The position numbers and the translations under genes are program-made. A stretch of DNA of 6,037 bases from Phycisphaerales bacterium (GTDB lineage Bacteria; Planctomycetota; Phycisphaerae; Phycisphaerales; Phycisphaeraceae), in NCBI GenBank assembly GCA_012031455.1, contig JAAUTM010000104.1, positions 1 through 6,037 of the forward strand. The letters are read 5' to 3'. The notes below the pieces were generated by a model. That model saw nothing but the letters and a program-made list of their open reading frames with translations. It was not told the origin of the DNA and did no database searches. Of the stretch, positions 1 to 6,037 are shown piece after piece. Each line of letters starts with the position of its first letter. Positions within the stretch are counted from its first letter, which is position 1.

Positions 1-2976
1 CCCAGCTCCGGCTCAAAGGGTTGGAAGGCGATATTCGCAACACCTCGGACAAATCCACCATTCCCGCCATGAAGACGGAAATGGAAACGCTGCGTACGCA
101 AATACCCTCTTTGGAAGAAGCCCGTGAACGACATGTGCAGTTCTACGAAGTGGAACGCGACAAGAAGGCGGCCCACCTGACCCATGAAGGTGTTGCCGAG
201 GCACAGAAGATCGCCAATATCGGATCGTTTTATGTCGGCAACAACATGGACATGCCGCACCTGCTGGAGAACGCCCTGCGTTCCCACGTGGTGTATCAGC
301 GCGACAAGGATTACGTCGTGCAGAACGGCGAAGTGGTGATCGTCGATGAATTCACCGGGCGACTGATGGTCGGCAGGCAGTGGTCCGATGGCCTGCATCA
401 GGCGGTCGAAGCCAAGGAAAAGGTGAAGATCAAGCAGGAAACCCAGACCCTTGCCACGATCACCATTCAGAACTTTTTCAAGCTTTACAAGCGGCGGGCC
501 GGCATGACCGGTACCGCGATGACCGAGGCTCAGGAGTTTCAGGATATTTACAACCTGGAAGTGGTGTTGATTCCGACCAACATGCCCTGCACCCGCAAAG
601 ATCTGGACGATGTCATCTTCGTCAACACCCGGGACAAGTGGAACAACATCCTCGATGAAATCAAGCGCATGCACGACATCGGCAGGCCGGTGCTTGTGGG
701 TACAACCAGTGTCGAAAACTCGGAAATGTTGTCAGGGCTGCTCACCAAGAAATATGCGATTAAACATGAAGTGCTCAATGCACGGGTGAGTGAAGCTGAG
801 CGCGAAAGCAATATTGTGGCTCATGCAGGGGAACTGGGCGCGGTGATGATCGCCACGAACATGGCTGGCCGCGGGACGGATATCAAGCTGACACCCATCG
901 ACCGGGCGGCCTTGGTACGCCATTGGCAATTGCGCAATGTGCTGCCGCGTGATGCCAAAGCCGAGATGAGCGACGAGGAGATTTTGCGCTGGTCATATCG
1001 GCATCAGGCACGCATGGTGCTGGGATATAAACCGGCTGAGCTGGAGGCCATGAGCGAGGCGGATATCAAACTTACCTTGCTGCGGCAGTGGGTGAAGCAG
1101 TACACCATGAACGACCCGGCCAAGGCGGACAAGTTCGATCATGATCGCTGCATGAGCGAACTGGACGCAGTGCCAACCTTTATTCATCATCGTTTGAAGC
1201 TGTTTACCAACATTGAGGGCATGGGCGGGTTGCACATCGTCGGTACCGAACGGCATGAATCACGGCGAATTGACAATCAATTGCGCGGCCGTGCAGCGGC
1301 AGGCGATCGAGGTCGTCGCGCTTTTTCATCAGCCTTGAAGACGACCTGATGAAGCTGTTTGCCAACAAAGCAGTACTGACGGCGCTTTCGAAGCTGGGCA
1401 TGAAGGAAGGGGTGGCCATCGAACACCGGTGGATCACCAAGAGTGTCGAGCGTGCTCAGCGCAAGGTCGAGGAACGCAACTTTGAAATCCGCAAGCAATT
1501 GCTGGAATACGACGAAGTAGCCAATTATCAGCGCAGCCATTTTTACGGGATTCGTCAGGATGTGCTCGAAGGCCGAAAGATTGAGCAGCTTATTTTCGAT
1601 TACATCGGCGATGCAGTGACTGATGCGGTGGATATGTACCTTCAAAAGGACTATGTGCCGGGGCAGATCAGTCAGTGGTGCGTGCAGAACCTGGATGTGA
1701 TGATTGAGTCGTACAAGCTCCGTGAGGATAACTACCGGATTTTAGAGCGTATTGTGTTTGACAATGCACGGGACGACACGCGGCAAACGGTGGATTTGAC
1801 CATCGGGGAATACATGTCAGCGGACGTGCCGCAGGAAGAGTGGGACCTGCGTGGTTTGTCGCAGTGGGCGATGAGCCGGTTTTCGGTGGATTTGAAGATC
1901 AATCAGCTCAAACAGATGACCCCGGAACAGGTCAAGGACAAACTCACCGAGGCGGCGCTGGTGCAACTTGAGAAGAAGGACCTTAAGCCGTTGGCACTGT
2001 TCCTGGACAAGCTTTATCCCTATGGGTCAGATTGCACATTGGGCACGGACCAAAGTTCGACATTGTGCTGGACCCGGAAACGATGGCGAAAATGCCGGTG
2101 GAGAAGGTCGCGCCGTTTATTTTGGAACAGGCGCGGGCAGCCTACCGTCAGCGCGAGATTTCGTACCCAGTGGACTACATTTTAGACCTGGCGTTTTCCA
2201 TGGCGCAGCAGAATGGGGCCCTGGTGGCCCAGCAGCTTTCCAACTGGGCATGGAACCGTTACGACGTGGAACTTACGCCTGAGGAGGTGCTGCGCACTCC
2301 GCGTGAGCAGTTGCGGGAGCGATTCGAAGTGGCGCAGAAACGGTGGATTCATGAGGGGCAACTGGAAAAATCCGTGGATGAATCGCTGGCCAAGCACGGC
2401 GGCAATACGGAGGAACTGGCCAAGTGGATTCGGGAGCGGTTCATGATGGAGGCCACGGCGGAGGAACTGGCGGATGAAAAGACACGCCGGCAGTTGATGC
2501 TTGACAAAGGCAGGCTTTTCTTCCGCAGCGAGTTGACTGCATTGGAACGGTTTGTGCTTTTATCGATTCTGGATTCGGCGTGGAAGGATCACCTTTATCT
2601 GATGGATCAACTGCGTGACTCGGTGAGCCTGCGGGCGTATGCGGAGCAGGACCCGCGCATTGTGTACAAGCGTGAGGGTGCCAGTCAGTTCCGGGAAATG
2701 CTGCGGCTGGTACGGGACCGGGTAACGGATTTGATTTTCCGCGCAAGGATCACGCAGGGTTCGCAGGTGCGAAATGTTTACAACGCCCAGCAAGCCGAGC
2801 ATGCGGAGGCGGGAAGTGTCATGGAAAACGGTGCCTCGGAGAAAGATGCAGAGCAGGGGGGAGAATCGGAGTCGGAGGCAAAGTCGCGTCACGAACGCAG
2901 GGCCGCGGCAGCGATGCGGGGACGTGAGGCCAAGGGCGGACGGTCCTCACAACGTGACAGGCACAAGCGAAGGTGA
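1..2976 (+). CDS. secA: Preprotein translocase ATPase SecA (5' partial, two frameshifted sites)
   Basis: SecA is the cytoplasmic motor that pushes unfolded preproteins through the SecYEG channel using ATP. The window enters the gene around the preprotein cross-linking domain. Codons run in frame from base 3 to about 1292, then from about 1313 to 2025 in a second frame, then to TGA 2974-2976 in a third. Visible landmarks are the PPXD with LTHEG (178-192), DEFTGR (345-362), GMTGTAMTEAQEF (501-539), TNMAGRGTDI (855-884), GTERHESRRIDNQLRGR (ending 1292), SSRFFISLEDDLM (1313-1351), IEHRW, LLEYDEVAN, and LDSAWKDHL in the helical scaffold (from 2569). The Walker A part lies upstream of the window. 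Compared with E. coli SecA it has a coiled-coil-like charged insert near the window start, roughly 70 extra residues before GGLHIVG, and an expanded helical region. The tail is charged and basic and has no CxCx(8)CH zinc motif. The family call is secure; whether the gene is intact in the organism depends on the frameshifts. Confidence 0.96.
1293..1312 (+). other. secA: Frameshift cluster inside SecA helicase motif VI
   Basis: The conserved SecA string QLRGR-(A/S)-GRQGDPGSS is readable up to QLRGR-A in the first frame and resumes as SSRFF in another frame at 1313. The bases between can be restored to A-G-R-Q-G-D-P by adding back G to gcaG-cgg (two bases), one G in cagG-cgat and one C in gatC-gagg. 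That makes four missing bases at three short G or C runs. As written, the first frame terminates at TGA 1347-1349. The reconstruction is inference; the change of frame is seen directly. Confidence 0.85.
1841..2500 (+). repeat. secA: Three degenerate tandem repeats in the SecA C-terminal helical region
   Basis: Three protein segments align with each other. Copy 1 begins LRGLSQWAMSRFSVDL (from about 1847), copy 2 AQQLSNWAWNRYDVEL (from about 2227) and copy 3 TEELAKWIRERFMMEA (from about 2407). The shared pattern is L-x-x-W-x-x-x-R-F/Y-x-V/M-D/E, followed by an acidic/Leu stretch with a Q-L or K-L pair about 15 residues later. Copy 1 starts at the usual SecA W-D-L-x-G-L element. Ordinary SecA has one such element before the LDSLWxxHL helix, so the extra copies would enlarge this domain by roughly 150 residues. 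The repeats are seen; the duplication history is inferred. Confidence 0.6.
2018..2031 (+). other. secA: Second SecA frameshift, one base missing at ccc/ggg
   Basis: The frame that begins after motif VI reads sensibly to KLYPYG (about 2026) and then turns to unrelated, Cys/Thr/Arg-rich sequence before a stop at 2183-2185. From about 2026 the frame one base earlier carries on as LHIGHGPKFDIVLD and runs to the true C-terminus. One missing base, either in the ccc at 2018-2020 or the ggg at 2024-2026, joins the two. An internal TTG at 2032 can imitate a start, but no ribosome binding site precedes it. Confidence 0.8.
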
Positions 2977-2986
2977 GTTAGCGAGG

Positions 2987-3014
2987 TTGATTGGTGATGC
3001 GGTACCTGTATGTT
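2987..3014 (+). promoter_or_regulatory. Weak candidate sigma-70-type promoter after secA
   Basis: TTGATT at 2987-2992 and TATGTT at 3009-3014 are separated by 16 bases, each matching four of six consensus positions. It would serve the small membrane-protein gene, but matches this weak arise by chance, and planctomycete promoters are poorly predicted by the E. coli consensus. Confidence 0.18.
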
Positions 3015-3094
3015 TAGAGTGGACGCCTGGGGGCGGCGTGTCGTAAATTCGGTGTAGGTTTTGATGAACACCATCACCGCGATGACATTACACT

Positions 3095-3504
3095 ATGACC
3101 ATGAGACGAACATTACGACGCATGATGGCGTGACGATGGGCCTGGTTGCTTGGGTGGTGGGCGGCAGGGTTTTTGCCAGGGTCACTCTCGGCTGAGCCTG
3201 CCAAGCCCGATCATCAGCCCCCTGCAACGCAGCAGGATCACGCCCCTGCAGGCAATAACCATGAAGCGGCAAACGCTGACCATGGTCATGATGATGCAGG
3301 CCTCAAGGCTGCCCGCGAATTGATCCCGCCACGGGAGGATGTGCCCTGGCTGCGCCCCGTGCTGCTGGGAGTCGGGGGATTGTTTGCGGCTGCGGTGCTA
3401 ATCGGGATTCCGCTGAGCCGAATGAAACCCGCAGCAGCGCAAGACGGGCATCAAGCCTCGCATGCTACCGGCGGCGGGCAGGGCAGTCCGGCAGTCATCA
3501 TTAA
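3095..3504 (+). CDS. Small signal-peptide, His-rich single-pass membrane protein (sequence interrupted)
   Basis: Not a family I recognise. From ATG 3095 the frame reads MTMRRTLRRMMA, hits TGA 3131-3133, then continues RWAWLLGWWAAGFLPGSLSA followed by EPAKP. That is a good Sec signal peptide (basic start, hydrophobic core, cleavage after LSA near 3193) if the TGA is read through. A Pro/Gln/His/Asp-rich linker with HDHA-like and DHGHDD clusters follows, then ELIPPREDVPWLRP and a transmembrane helix rich in Leu, Val, Gly and Ala (about 3350-3415), and a Gly/Ala/His tail. One extra G in the GGG run at 3476-3478 changes the tail to GGGAGQSGSHH and stops it at TAA 3502-3504, giving about 136 residues. 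The most upstream uninterrupted start is TTG 3146, which lacks the basic n-region and a ribosome binding site. The His/Asp clusters might bind metal, but this is only a guess. Confidence 0.55.
3131..3133 (+). other. In-frame TGA within the signal peptide
   Basis: TGA separates a basic n-region (MTMRRTLRRMMA) from the hydrophobic core RWAWLLGWW in the same frame. Other genes here end in TGA (2974 and 4345), so reassigned TGA is unlikely. A base error, a compensated indel pair, or translation from TTG 3146 are the alternatives. The frame starting at ATG 3064 is also open through here, but runs to a TGA at about 3193 and gives no signal-peptide-like sequence. Confidence 0.6.
3476..3478 (+). other. 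Probable hidden frameshift that fuses two genes
   Basis: The observed frame runs straight from the membrane protein into the methyltransferase without a stop. Restoring one G in this GGG run changes the tail from GGGQGSPAVIINHFAW to GGGAGQSGSHH and a stop at 3502-3504. The restored tail keeps the Gly/Ala/His composition of the residues before it, and leaves a normal gap of about 52 bases before ATG 3557. This is inference from composition and from the same error pattern elsewhere. Confidence 0.5.
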
Positions 3505-3556
3505 TCATTTTGCGTGGATGGGTTCAGCTCACGCATCAACAGAGAGAAATCAAGAC

Positions 3557-4347
3557 ATGGGCATGAAGCTGCCGTTGTTTGTGAAGAACATGGAAATCGG
3601 CCGGCGACTGCGCAACCTGACCGGTTCAGCGCGGCAGCGATACTACGATGATGATTTCAACTGGGATACCTACACCCAGGACAAATACGGCCCGCAGCAG
3701 GAAAGGCTGGCACAAAATTACGACATGCTGCTGGATGAAAGGGTTCGATTTGATTCGGCCACCCGGAAACTCGTCACCGGGGGTGCAAGGATCATCCCCA
3801 ATTCGCATGTGCTTTATGAAATCGTCGGGCTACTGGGGGCAAAAAGCGTATTGGAGATCGGTTGCGGCGGAGGGGATCATCTGCGCAACCTGAAAAACTG
3901 TACCCGCAGATCACCGTCAAGGGCGGCGATCGTTCGCAAGGACAACTGACGTTTCTACGGCAGAGAAACCCGGAAATCGCGGAGCATACCTTTTTGCAGG
4001 ATATCACGATGCCCTTTTCCAGCCGCTGGCCAGGGGCAGAACTGGTTTACACGCAGGCGGTCATGATGCACATCAAGACCGGGGTTTCACATATGGTGGC
4101 ATTGGCCAACATGTTCAAACTGGCGGAGCAGCATGTGGTGCTGGTGGAGAATTTTGGCTGTCATCATTTTGTCAATGACATCCGCAAGCTTCACGAAGGC
4201 GGGCATCTGCCTTGGGAAGCAGTGCATTTTTATGAGCACGCATACGAGGGTAAGCCGTTTGGTTTGATTGTGAGTCGCACGCCGCAGCCGCTGCCGAAGC
4301 TCGAAGATTATTTCAAGCTCCCCAACGCCACGAAAATACGGTACTGA
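3557..4347 (+). CDS. Class I SAM-dependent methyltransferase (one frameshift)
   Basis: It transfers a methyl group from S-adenosylmethionine to an unknown substrate and is probably cytosolic, as no membrane segment is seen. The start is placed at ATG 3557 (MGMKLPLFVKN); ATG 3563 is equally possible, and only a weak AGAGAG lies upstream. The N-terminal part has many charged and Tyr residues (RQRYYDDDFNWDTYTQDKYG). Motif I, VLEIGCGGGDHLRNL, lies at 3848-3892 and is the SAM-binding loop. The frame slips at the A-run 3893-3897 and resumes as KLYPQITVKGGDRSQGQL, matching the second strand and helix of the Rossmann fold. It continues through FLQDITMPF, LVYTQAVMMHI and VVLVENFGCHHF to TGA 4345-4347. 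Reconstructed length is about 263 residues. The general fold is clear; relatives act on small molecules, glycans and proteins, so the substrate cannot be assigned. Confidence 0.82.
3893..3897 (+). other. One-base slip at an A5 run in the methyltransferase
   Basis: Reading before the run gives GDHLRNLK, and after it, one frame back, KLYPQITV. Six A instead of five would give an unbroken NLKKLYPQ. As written, the upstream frame ends at TGA 3947-3949 and separates the SAM-binding loop from the rest of the fold. The sequence lacks the A-AAA-AAG form and downstream stem expected of programmed slippage. Confidence 0.85.
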
Positions 4348-4389
4348 AATCAGGGGCAGGTAAGCGAAGCTTGTTTTGGATGCACATCG
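4348..4389. other. Short convergent intergenic gap
   Basis: Only 42 bases separate the methyltransferase stop from the hemW stop on the other strand. I see no strong hairpin with a T-run. The best candidate, AGCGA 4363-4367 with TCGCT 4387-4391, is only a five-base-pair stem with a long loop, so no terminator is called. Confidence 0.5.
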
Positions 4390-5602
4390 CTAAAGCAAAC
4401 GGGCGATGACCGAATCGGCCACGAGCAAACCGCGATGGGTTAAGCGAAGGTGGCTGGTGGTGGTTTCCAGTATCCCCATCTGAATCAGTTCATCGATGGC
4501 GGCCTGTCGCGGATCGTTCACAGGCAGGTGTTCCTGCAACCAGTTCAGTGCGATACCTTGACGCAAACGTAAGCCGAGCATGAGGGTTTCACCCAGCCGA
4601 CGCTCCGGGGGCAGATGTTCAATATCAATGATGGGCGGTTCCCCGTTGCTTGCCAGGTATTTTCCAAGATGGGGGGGCGTTTTTCCAGCGGTAGCCGTTT
4701 ACATGACTGGCGGCAGCAGGCCCCAGGCCCAGCCAGTTGTCATTGGCCCAGTAGTGAAGGTTGTGCTGGCACTGCTGGCCCGGCAGGGCGAAGTTGCTGA
4801 TTTCATATTGTTCGTAGCCAGCCCAGGTGAGTCGGGTGATGACATGCTCAAACATCACTTTTTCAAGGTCTTCATCCAGACGCTGGACACGACCAAGCTG
4901 AAGTTTTTCGAGCAGTGCGGTGCCGGGTTCGTAGGTCAGGCCATAACAGGACAGGTGCTGAGGTTCCAGGGTGAGCAGGGCATCGAGGTCGGCATCAAGC
5001 TGGGCCATGGTTTGGCCGGGGATGGCAAATATCAGGTCCAAATTCAGGTTGCGGATACCGGCCTGTCGTGCGAGATTGCATGCATGTGCCACCGAGGCAG
5101 GGTCATGCCAGCGCTCGAGCGTTTTGAGGAGATCAGGCTGAAACGATTGGGCACCCATGCTGATGCGGTTGACACCTCCATGAACCAGTTGATCCAATAA
5201 CGCTGAGGTGACGGTCTCCGGGTTGGCTTCAACGGTGAACTCGGCAACTTCATCAAGGATGCGATGCTCATGAAATGACGATAAAAACCGGGTCCACAGG
5301 GGTGGGGCCAGGTAGGTTGGGGTTCCACCACCTACAAAAAGGGTATGCGGACGAAGGTGAAGTTGACCGGATCGCCGATGTAATTCAAGGATCAGTGTGT
5401 CCAAAAATTGCGGCTGGCGGTTATTTGGGCCGGGGGAATCGACGATACTGTAAAAGTCACAGTAGTGACATTTATGAAAGCAAAACGGGATATGGACATA
5501 GACTGCATTAATTCTCGGACTGTCGAAAAAAGCTTGCGACAGTTTAAGGTGCGGGCTAGACTTAGTTGGGTCAGAACCTATCACAGATAAGGGCCAGTTC
5601 AT
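4390..5602 (-). CDS. hemW: Radical-SAM heme chaperone HemW (one frameshift)
   Basis: HemW binds heme and hands it to respiratory proteins; it was long misannotated as oxygen-independent coproporphyrinogen III oxidase. The radical-SAM motif is CFHKCHYCDF (5482-5459 on the minus strand), CxxxCxxC for the 4Fe-4S cluster. The position of HemN's fourth Cys is Phe, which favours HemW. Further family marks are VGGGTPTYL, EANPET, NRISMGAQSFQ, LDLIFAIPGQT, CYGLTYEPGTAL and YEQYEISNFALPGQQCQHNLHYW. The frame is lost at the seven-G run 4671-4677. After it, a different frame continues HLGKYLASNGEPPIIDIEHL, then RRLGETLMLGLRLRQGI and a winged-helix-like end at TAG 4390-4392. Reconstructed length is about 403 residues from ATG 5602, usual for the family. 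ATG 5620 and TTG 5662 are alternative upstream starts; none has a clear ribosome binding site. Confidence 0.92.
4671..4677 (-). other. hemW: Frameshift at a seven-G run in hemW
   Basis: On the minus strand the coding sequence reads YRWKNAP and then seven C. The observed frame goes on to PSWKIPGKQRG and stops at 4625-4627. With six C (or nine) it reads NAPHLGKYLASNGEPP, which rejoins the HemW C-terminal domain. This is the longest homopolymer of the break sites and the only one that looks like an extra base. Confidence 0.88.
5534..5562 (+). promoter_or_regulatory. Weak candidate promoter for the FHA gene, inside hemW
   Basis: TTGCGA at 5534-5539 and TAGACT at 5557-5562 are spaced by 17 bases, each matching four of six sigma-70 consensus positions. 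Transcription would begin about 30 bases before ATG 5601. Because the two genes diverge with touching starts, any promoter for one must lie within the other. Confidence 0.22.
5589..5593 (+). promoter_or_regulatory. Ribosome binding site for the FHA gene
   Basis: AAGGG lies seven bases before ATG 5601, a fair Shine-Dalgarno match at the right spacing. It supports this ATG over the in-frame ATG at 5619. Confidence 0.4.
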
Positions 5603-6037
5603 GGATGTTGCTCTGGTCATGTCAAGGTCGGACGGCGCGCAGCGGACTTTTCCTTTACGCAAGGATCGTATTGTCGTGGGACGTACGAGTTCCTGCGATC
5701 TGCGTATCCCGCTTTCAAGTGTGTCCCGTCAACATTGCGAGATCATCAAAGGCGATGAGCAGGTCCGCCTGCGTGACCTGGGGTCCAGCAACGGCACATT
5801 CTGTAATGATAAGCGGGTGCAGGAAGTGGTGCTTGCTGCGGGAGATCATTTGATGATCGGGACGGTGCAGTTTCAGGTCGTGATCGACGGCCAGCCTGAA
5901 CTTCCCTCCACCCCGGTTTTGCGAAATGCCACGCCCAACAGTCGCTCCGGGCGAACCGCGGCAGGGATGGCAAGCCCCGCAAGTCGCAAGGATCGCAGTG
6001 GTGCGGAGCAGGATAGGGAAGGGGCCACGGTCGGCGA
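5601..6037 (+). CDS. FHA-domain protein (3' partial)
   Basis: FHA domains bind phosphothreonine peptides and usually connect Ser/Thr kinases to their targets. The protein starts MDVALVMSRSDGAQRTFPL at ATG 5601. The diagnostic core follows: VVGRTSSCDLRIP (about residues 24-36) with the conserved GR and Ser, SSVSRQHCEI with the SRxH motif, RLRDLGSSNGTFCNDKRV with the LxSxNGT motif, and LAAGDHLMIGTVQFQVV closing the sandwich by about residue 94. The key phosphate-contacting residues (Arg of GR, Ser of SRxH, Asn-Gly of NGT) are all present. After it comes a low-complexity stretch rich in Pro, Ser, Arg, Ala and Gly, still open at the window edge. What it is fused to cannot be seen. No kinase or phosphatase is visible nearby. 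Domain call secure; role unknown. Confidence 0.93.
   Translation, partial: MDVALVMSRSDGAQRTFPLRKDRIVVGRTSSCDLRIPLSSVSRQHCEIIKGDEQVRLRDLGSSNGTFCNDKRVQEVVLAAGDHLMIGTVQFQVVIDGQPELPSTPVLRNATPNSRSGRTAAGMASPASRKDRSGAEQDREGATVG

Noticed and set aside
1277..1645. Minus-strand open frame of 122 codons opposite secA
   Set aside because: It lies wholly opposite conserved SecA sequence and its translation shows no domain, so it is a shadow frame.
3021..3041. GC-rich inverted repeat ACGCC / GGCGT around a TGGGGGC loop as a secA terminator
   Set aside because: The stem is only five base pairs and is followed by GTGTCGTAAATTC, with no T-run, so it does not qualify as an intrinsic terminator.
3051..3075. 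GGTGT / ACACC hairpin before the small membrane-protein gene, considered as a riboswitch or attenuator
   Set aside because: The stem is short, the loop is 12 bases, and there is no recognisable aptamer core or adjoining terminator.
3893..3897. Programmed ribosomal frameshifting at the A5 run
   Set aside because: There is no A-AAA-AAG slippery heptamer and no evident stimulatory stem or Shine-Dalgarno. Similar breaks occur in unrelated neighbouring genes, favouring sequence error.
4363..4391. Possible bidirectional terminator between the convergent genes
   Set aside because: The AGCGA/TCGCT stem has five base pairs with a 19-base loop and no flanking T-run.
4580..5200. Long plus-strand open frame opposite hemW
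   Set aside because: It is the antisense shadow of hemW. The minus strand carries all radical-SAM motifs, and the plus-strand translation shows no recognisable domain.
5459..5482. Annotation as coproporphyrinogen III oxidase HemN
   Set aside because: The cluster motif is CxxxCxxC followed by D-F; HemN has a fourth Cys at the Phe position, and the downstream motifs are of HemW type.

Overview
The window is moderately GC-rich bacterial chromosome carrying housekeeping and accessory genes. The best guess for the host is a planctomycete, probably close to Phycisphaerae. This is inferred from the oversized SecA with extra insertions, no SecA zinc-finger tail, and a free-standing FHA-domain protein. 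No mobile element, CRISPR array, tRNA or rRNA was seen.

Layout: (1) 1-2976, plus strand: the 3' three quarters of secA, the preprotein translocase ATPase, entering from upstream and broken into three frames. (2) 3095-3504, plus: a small exported or inner-membrane protein with a signal peptide, a His/Asp-rich linker and one transmembrane helix. Its signal peptide holds an in-frame TGA, and its probable stop is hidden by a one-base slip. (3) 3557-4347, plus: a class I SAM-dependent methyltransferase broken by a slip in an A-run. (4) 4390-5602 (or 5620), minus: hemW, the radical-SAM heme chaperone, convergent with the methyltransferase and broken at a run of seven G. (5) 5601-6037, plus: the start of an FHA-domain protein leaving the window, divergent from hemW with overlapping start codons.

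The most conspicuous property is that almost every gene is interrupted, and nearly every interruption sits at a short homopolymer or GC run. On both sides of each break the protein is well conserved in the new frame. Since secA is essential, the simplest reading is uncorrected homopolymer indels in the sequence or assembly, not five neighbouring pseudogenes. The annotation below therefore gives reconstructed genes as well as observed frames.

The genes do not form an obvious pathway. SecA would export the neighbouring signal-peptide protein, as it would any Sec substrate. HemW serves heme and respiratory assembly. The FHA protein points to phosphothreonine signalling. I found no convincing previously undescribed system. 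The most interesting biological feature is a threefold tandem repeat that appears to enlarge the C-terminal helical region of SecA.
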